Assembly: GCA_015956445.1 (NCBI GenBank) | Contig: WIUZ02000001.1 | Span: 620,001-684,000, forward strand | DNA from: Thelephora terrestris | Taxonomy: Eukaryota > Basidiomycota > Agaricomycetes > Thelephorales > Thelephoraceae | Direction: 5' to 3' | Length of the DNA: 64,000 nt | Shown here: positions 59,134-64,000 of the stretch, piece by piece | Layout of the letters: each line of letters starts with the position of its first letter | Numbering within the stretch: the first letter of the stretch is position 1 | Position numbers and translations under genes: made by a program | The notes under the pieces: model-generated | Told to the model about the DNA's origin: nothing | What the model saw: only the letters and a program-made list of their open reading frames with translations | Database searches by the model: none

Positions 59134-59485
59134 TCGAGGAACGGAGTTGGCGATATGCTCCCGGGAGATATGGGAGGCTTGGAGCGAAGGAGGGACTTAG
59201 AAATTTTCGAAAAAAAATCATCTCAATTCACGCCAAATATTCAGATAACACGAAGATATATTCTAAGTCTACAAACTGAATTGAAGAAGCTTGAAGAAGT
59301 TGAACTTCGCGCGATCTAATTAAATCCACGCGACTTCGGATAGACCCGAATTGCATGGCCTAGATCCCGGTTGCCACATTTCGTGCCGGTTTGCCAGCGT
59401 TCAATCCGGCTCGTTCCCATTCGCGCGATTTTTCACTGGGGATCACGAGCGACCGACAATTGTGCTGCCATCATATTTCGCGTAC

Positions 59486-59640
59486 CAGAACTACCATCGC
59501 GTGCCACATCGACCATCGTGTACCGCTTCGACCATCGTGTACCACATCAACCATCGCGTACCACATTGACCATCGCGTACCACATCAACCATCGCGTACC
59601 ACATCAACAATCGCGTACCGCCGTCAACCACTGCGTACCA
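59486..59640 (+). repeat. 19-bp tandem repeats, right subterminal array
   Basis: About eight imperfect copies of GCGTACCACATCAACCATC, followed by CGGGTACC-type repeats (59,650-59,712) near the terminal inverted repeat. The array at the other end has a different unit, but both contain TCGCGTAC. Confidence 0.8.
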
Positions 59641-59747
59641 CCGTCAACCGCCGCATACCACCGGGTACCATGAAGGTACCCGAATCAGCCGGGTACCCCC
59701 GGGTACCCCCGGGTGTCATCGCGTACTGACTGACGATTTTGCTGATG

Positions 59748-59962
59748 CTTTGATCACAATTCACTTTGGCGTTCCGCGGCATAATTTGAGGTGAATCAGG
59801 CACAGTCAATGCCAAGAGCAACCTCCCAGGTTTCCCATCGGCCGTCGATAATCCCATAATCCGCAGCAAGCTCCAAGGATTCTTGGCGACCCGTTGAGCT
59901 TACTCAAGAGCTGCTTGCGTTCTACGACTCAGCCTTTAAAACCGTCGCAACAGGGCGAAACC
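59748..59962. other. Upstream region of the MFS gene
   Basis: Only 215 bp separate the end of the Plavaka element (59,747) from the start codon of the transporter gene. No clear promoter box is recognised. Confidence 0.5.
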
Positions 59963-62012
59963 ATGGCCGGAGGGAAAGAGCTGGAAGACACCCATAGAAA
60001 GCAGCCTTGGGGCTTGCGTTGGAGGTCCTCAGTCGGATTCGTAACGTTCGGTAATCGGGTTTCTCTGCATTTCTTGAACCCGGAGACTGAATCGCTCAAC
60101 AGTTGTGATGTTTGGTACATTTCTTCGCCGAAGGGCTCTCGTGCACTTGAAGCTCACACAGTAGAAACAGGAATCCTCACCGATCAGCTTGCCTACTCTT
60201 TGATCATCCCTGTGATCCCATACCAACTCGGAGCCCTCGGGTACAATGGAATCGCTGCCAAGTTATCGTGGCTTTTAGTGGCTTTCGTACGCCCCTCCAC
60301 GCCTCCGAAATAGCTGTCTCTCACTCGTCTCTACTAGTCTGGGACGTTGGTATTGACAACACCACTGATAGCTCACTACTCCGAAGTCTACCGCAACCGC
60401 AAGATTCCACTCATTGCCGGTCTGGTCTCTCTTACCGTCTCGCAGATCATGTTCATGGAGGCTCCTGCCTATTGGCTCATGGTACTCGCTCGCGTCCTGC
60501 AAGGCTTGAGCGCGACGGTGATCTGGACCGTCGGCTTGGCGCTACTGTGAGTTCGGCCGCCGGCCCAACGTGTCGCGTTAGTTCGGCCCGGAAGTGCGAT
60601 TGACTAGTTGTTGTGTAGGTGTGACACCGTTCCAGAACGATCCCTCGGACGTCAGTTCGGGATCACCTCTGTGGGTCTCACTATTGGCAATTTGGTTGGG
60701 CCGCCCGTCGGGGGAGCCCTTTACCAGCGTTGGGGATTTAGAGCCCCGTTCATCTTCGGCATCATCTTCGCGGGGATCGACCTTGTCGCCCGGTTGCTCC
60801 TCGTTGAACGACATGAAGCGATCAGGTGGGGTGTAGATCCAATGGATATCAGCGCCGGTGACAAGAATATGAGTCCAGAGGCCGCGTCTGAGGTCACTGC
60901 CTCGGAGAGGACAGAGAAACCGCCTATGACTGCTTCACATTCCGCTCCCCATCAGCGCAATGGCGACTCCCCCGTCGGCGGAAGCGAGGCCCAGATTGAA
61001 GTCGGGATCGAAGCGGAGCTGAGGGAGGGCGACCAGACGGAAAAAGAGTCGAAACCCCGTGTTACTTTGCTTCCGCACATCGTGCTTCTCAAGTTGATGA
61101 AATCCCCTCGCGCGACAGTCTGCATCGTCGTGTCTCTTGTATGGGGGTTGGTCTGGATCGCCCAGGAGACTACGGTTGTCCTCCACATGAACAGAGTTTG
61201 GGGCCTGGACCCTGACCAGGCTGGTATCGCATTTATCGCTGCGGTCGTTCCTACAATTTTCTGTCAGTCCTGGTGGCTCTCCTCCCTCGTACGATAGTGA
61301 GTCCTAACCACGTGGGTTGCAGCCACTGCCATTTCTGGTTGGCTGGGCGATAAGTACGGTTCGGCCCCGGTCGGATGCGCTGCCATATTTCTTTCCCTGC
61401 CATGGTACGGGTTGATCACCATCGAGGGCTCTCTCGCCATGTTTCTGACTTTCCTCGCTCTCGAGGGTGAGTACTAGCTTGGCGCTCTGATGCGACCTCA
61501 ACCTGTTGATCGCCATGGATTGCTAGCATTCTTTGCGTCGTGTTTGATCCCGATGGTTATGTTAGAACTTTCATCCGTCGGAAGGACCGTGGAAAGTGTG
61601 GGCTGTACGTTATCTGTGGTATGGTTTAACCATCGAACTGACGACGCTGCAAAGACGCTCACGTCTACGGTGCCTTAAGCCTCGCATATGGCATCGGAAC
61701 GACAGGTCAGTGGGATTCCCTGCGCGATCGACCCGGATCTGAGATGAGCTCACTCGCTACCCCAGTCGGTCCCATTATAGCTGGACAGGTAATGATTATT
61801 CTTCATACAGAGCACCCTTCATTCTGACGAGTCACCGGCCGTAGATGTACGATCACATCGAAAGGGGTTGGTTCGCCATCGGATTCACGGCTATGGGACT
61901 CATGTCTGTGTTGTTTGTTCTTGCGCTCTTCATGCTCGGAGAAAGGCCTCTGGGCGTTCGGCTCTTGCGGAACAAAGAACGAACGCCAGTAGAGCAATCT
62001 TCGGGGCAATAG
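59963..62012 (+). CDS. MFS transporter (DHA1/MFS_1 type), 12 TM
   Basis: This is a multi-exon gene with introns of 45-120 nt. It starts MAGGKELEDTHRKQPWGLRWRSSVGFVTF at 59,963 and stops after TPVEQSSGQ at 62,012. Exons join in frame to about 470 residues with twelve hydrophobic segments, six on each side of a long acidic, hydrophilic central loop (about DISAGDKNMSPEAASEV through EKESKPRV). MFS signatures are LIAHYSEVYRNRK between TM2 and TM3, LARVLQGLSATVIWT in TM4, VGPPVGGALYQRWGFRAPF in TM5-6 and GWLGDKYG between TM8 and TM9. The family exports drugs or small organic molecules by proton exchange at the plasma or vacuolar membrane. The substrate cannot be told from sequence. A transposon ends 215 bp upstream. 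Confidence 0.8.
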
Positions 62013-62807
62013 GTACCTTGAAAGACAACCCTAGTGGAGGGGTTAGCTTGCACCATTAGGGTATAGAACCCTTTCCTGGGCACGAAATTATTGTTTATGA
62101 TGTACGAGCGGCCCTGGCTCCTGGCCTCGGAGTCACGGCGGGTCCTAAATTAGATACATCGTAATGTCTTCGACTTACACACCGCTCAGTTAATGCTTAC
62201 ACTCCCCAGTTTCACACATGGCGAACGCGATGCGAGTGACAGATAGAAGAAAGGTATTCACTGGGGTCCGTACTACATCAACACTTTCGTGATACTCACC
62301 GACAGAGATCTGGGTGACGAGGATTCGTACGCTGGGATCCAGCCTCAACTTTAGAGGAGGGGAGGGGGATTCTTAGAGATGCGTGCGTTATCAACTCCAC
62401 TCCACTCAAGCCTGAGCGACGTATCCAAACGAACGATGTTTCACCGAGCCAATTGACTATCGACCAGCATCAACCGTGATCTTCCCACGATTGCAACTGC
62501 TTTCGGTTCCGAAACCCTCACCTCAGCAAATCCTTGACGACGGCAATCTGTAACAGTCCGGTAAAATTTACAGCTGCGGGGATGACTGAGCGGGGAATAC
62601 GTAGTAATAAAGGACTGCAGTGCGGTCGAAACGGTATCTATGGCAAAATCTTCGTGAATAGATTGGCAATACAACAGAATTGAGAAAGTTTTGTATAGGA
62701 AAGCGGAAGTGAAAATGCATCGCGCTCCGATGGACATCCGCTCCCCATTTTGGGCAGTGGTCGCCATACGTTTGAAGAACCTGGACTGTATCGCCGGGAA
62801 GACTCGG
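62013..62807. other. Intergenic region between convergent genes
   Basis: Nearly 800 bp between the 3' ends of the MFS gene and the YeeE/YedE gene. No coding sequence, repeat or RNA gene is recognised. Confidence 0.5.
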
Positions 62808-64000
62808 TCAAAGCGGAATTATTTCCGCCAGAGCACCACCGAGGACAAAGGAAGCCAACCAGCCGGCCAACGGCCAGAACGTTGAATTACTCTGGATGGC
62901 AGTGATTCCCAGATTCACCAGTACCGGTCCCGCTATACGAAAACATCAAGACGTCATGTCATGCGCGGGGCTACGTGTCAGACTTACGGCAGAGACCCTC
63001 AATGCCCCATCCGATCCCAAAGATCGCAGCTCCAACTAGCAACCGACCGTCGACTTCACCACCCTTAGGAATGGTCCATTTCCCACCGAGTCGCGGCTTC
63101 TCTTCACCCCTCCCATAGAAATAGGAGATGGTAGCAACTGGCAAGGCACCCAGGGCGAGGAAGAGAAGTGTGGGATCGAAGTCACGGTGGAACGGTGTGA
63201 CAAGGAACTGGATAACTCGGCTGGGAACTGTCAGGGAAGAATAGTGAAGGCCAAGTCCGAATTGGACGGCTGTCAAAAACGAAGCAAAACGCCTGTGGGT
63301 CGGTAAATCCACAAGGTCCCCATCGGGATTTTGTTGTGGTGTTTGTGTCTGTGTCCAGACTTGAGCCTCGTACTATCAGACCGTGTATAAAGCACACTCA
63401 CTGCTTTGTGGAGGCACAAGGATGTTAGGAACAACCAGGCCTCAGCAATGGCAAAAGTGCTGGCAAATTCACCCAGTGACCAATCCAATGCACCGAGCGG
63501 AAATTCCGACTGCCCATGGATGATGGTAGCAGTGATGGAACCAGTGAGCATGAATGCCAAGGTCGCGGCTATGGACCTGGGAGGACGGCGCTTAGATCTT
63601 GACATGGGAAATGGTCTGCCATATCTGTAGAACTGTACATACCTCGGAGAGAAGCGCGACAGGCCACAAACCATGTGTCTGACGGCGAGTCATGGGTTTT
63701 AGTTCCCAGTCGCGAGCTAGTCGGCAAAGGGTACTCACCCGGAGGTACAACCGTTGGATAGCTGCGAATCGGTGATTGCGTCAGTAACCGCTGGGCTGGT
63801 GACATCTTGCGTGATTTCGAACAAACCTTCGTTCCCAACCCCACAAGAAACCCAGAGGCTGCGATAATGGGAAGTTTATTGACGATGGGTAGGATTGACG
63901 GTGGCACGGTCGATCTCAATGCGCCTATGGCCACGCCCCCGAGAACAAGACCTCCAACGGAGAAGACAGGCTCTACGGCGCCGTGGTAGCAGCGGTGAAT
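62808..64000 (-). CDS. YeeE/YedE-family membrane protein (sulfur transport), 5' partial
   Basis: This minus-strand gene runs off the right edge; the stop is at 62,808-62,810. Exons separated by introns of about 45-110 nt join in frame: PVFSVGGLVLGGVAIGALRSTVPPSILPIVNKLPIIAASGFLVGLGTK, LSNGCTSG, HMVCGLSRFSPR, SKRRPPRSIAATLAFMLTGSITATIIHG, then RRFASFLTAVQFGLGLHYSSLTVPSRVIQFL, GEVDGRLLVGAAIFGIGWGIEGLC and PGPVLVNLGITAIQSN. The motifs NGCTSGHMVCGLSR and GWGIEGLCPGP are the two conserved Cys-containing repeats of YeeE/YedE (DUF395) proteins. In bacteria, TsuA/YeeE takes up thiosulfate. A sulfur-compound uptake role in this fungus is inferred. The start codon lies beyond the window or in an unseen exon. 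Confidence 0.8.

Larger units (their letters stand above)
52637..59440 (-). mobile_element. Tnp2-transposase DNA element nested in Plavaka 3
   Basis: The left end CCCAGTGAAAAACCGG and the right end CGCGATTTTTCACTGGG form a perfect 12-bp inverted repeat (CCCAGTGAAAAA). Directly outside both ends stands GATCACG (52,630-52,636 and 59,441-59,447), a 7-bp direct repeat. The subterminal parts contain repeated CCGGT, AACCCG and CGGGT motifs. Inside are two minus-strand genes: a Tnp2-family transposase and a Lys/Ala/Pro-rich companion protein. CACTA/EnSpm elements with Tnp2 usually make 2-3 bp duplications, so the 7-bp repeat is unusual. Both genes look intact. Confidence 0.8.
46133..59747 (-). mobile_element. 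Plavaka DNA transposon 3, with a nested Tnp2 element
   Basis: The ends are a perfect 14-bp inverted repeat, CATCAGCAAAATCG (46,133-46,146 and, inverted, 59,734-59,747). They are flanked by CTT on both sides (46,130-46,132 and 59,748-59,750). Inside are subterminal repeat arrays, a minus-strand Plavaka transposase, a small plus-strand gene and a plus-strand DUF6532-like gene. A complete Tnp2-type element (52,637-59,440) is inserted between the DUF6532-like gene and the right subterminal array. Without that insertion and its 7-bp target duplication, the Plavaka element would be about 6.8 kb. Confidence 0.75.

Noticed and set aside
59486-59640. Short regular repeats that look superficially like a CRISPR array
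   Set aside because: The repeats are adjacent without unique spacers, the genome is eukaryotic, and they lie next to a transposon end.

Overview
The window looks like a repeat-rich, accessory part of a basidiomycete (Agaricomycetes-type) genome. The signs are many short GT..AG introns of about 45-65 nt, Plavaka and Tnp2 DNA transposons, DUF6532-like genes, and fungal kinase and STAND NTPase genes. No prokaryotic operon structure is visible. All calls come from reading the sequence; no database search was run.

Region 1 (1 to about 30.9 kb) is a direct segmental duplication. Unit 1 (about 1-11,597) and unit 2 (about 11,885-25,056) have the same order of parts. Each unit holds two related modules, each carrying a decayed minus-strand subtilisin-like (S8) protease. 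One module of each unit also carries a minus-strand gene that fuses an unusual protein kinase domain, a STAND-type P-loop NTPase and a C-terminal array of 12-residue repeats. Copy A (2,398-5,584) reads as a consistent multi-exon gene. Copy B (15,672-18,885) has a frameshift in the kinase N-lobe. A third, more diverged copy C (29,676-30,914) is cut by a copia-type LTR element. Fragments of the modules also occur inverted at 27.06-28.07 kb, and a mitochondrial-carrier-like remnant lies at 28.7-29.15 kb.

Region 2 (30.9-59.75 kb) is a nest of mobile elements. A broken Ty1/copia element (from 30,915) carries a 953-bp palindromic CACTA-like foldback element in its gag part (31,521-32,473, TSD TGA). 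Its pol part abuts a Plavaka transposon (35,472-41,570) whose transposase looks intact. A piece of a second Plavaka-type transposase and an unrecognised convergent gene follow. Another Plavaka transposon (46,133-59,747, TIR CATCAGCAAAATCG, TSD CTT) contains, nested within it, a Tnp2-transposase element (52,637-59,440, TIR CCCAGTGAAAAA, TSD GATCACG). Both Plavaka transposons have a DUF6532-like gene placed divergently from the transposase, which suggests a two-gene cassette.

Region 3 (59.75-64 kb) looks like ordinary host sequence: a 12-TM major facilitator transporter on the plus strand and, convergent to it, a YeeE/YedE-family (sulfur compound transport) membrane protein running off the right edge.
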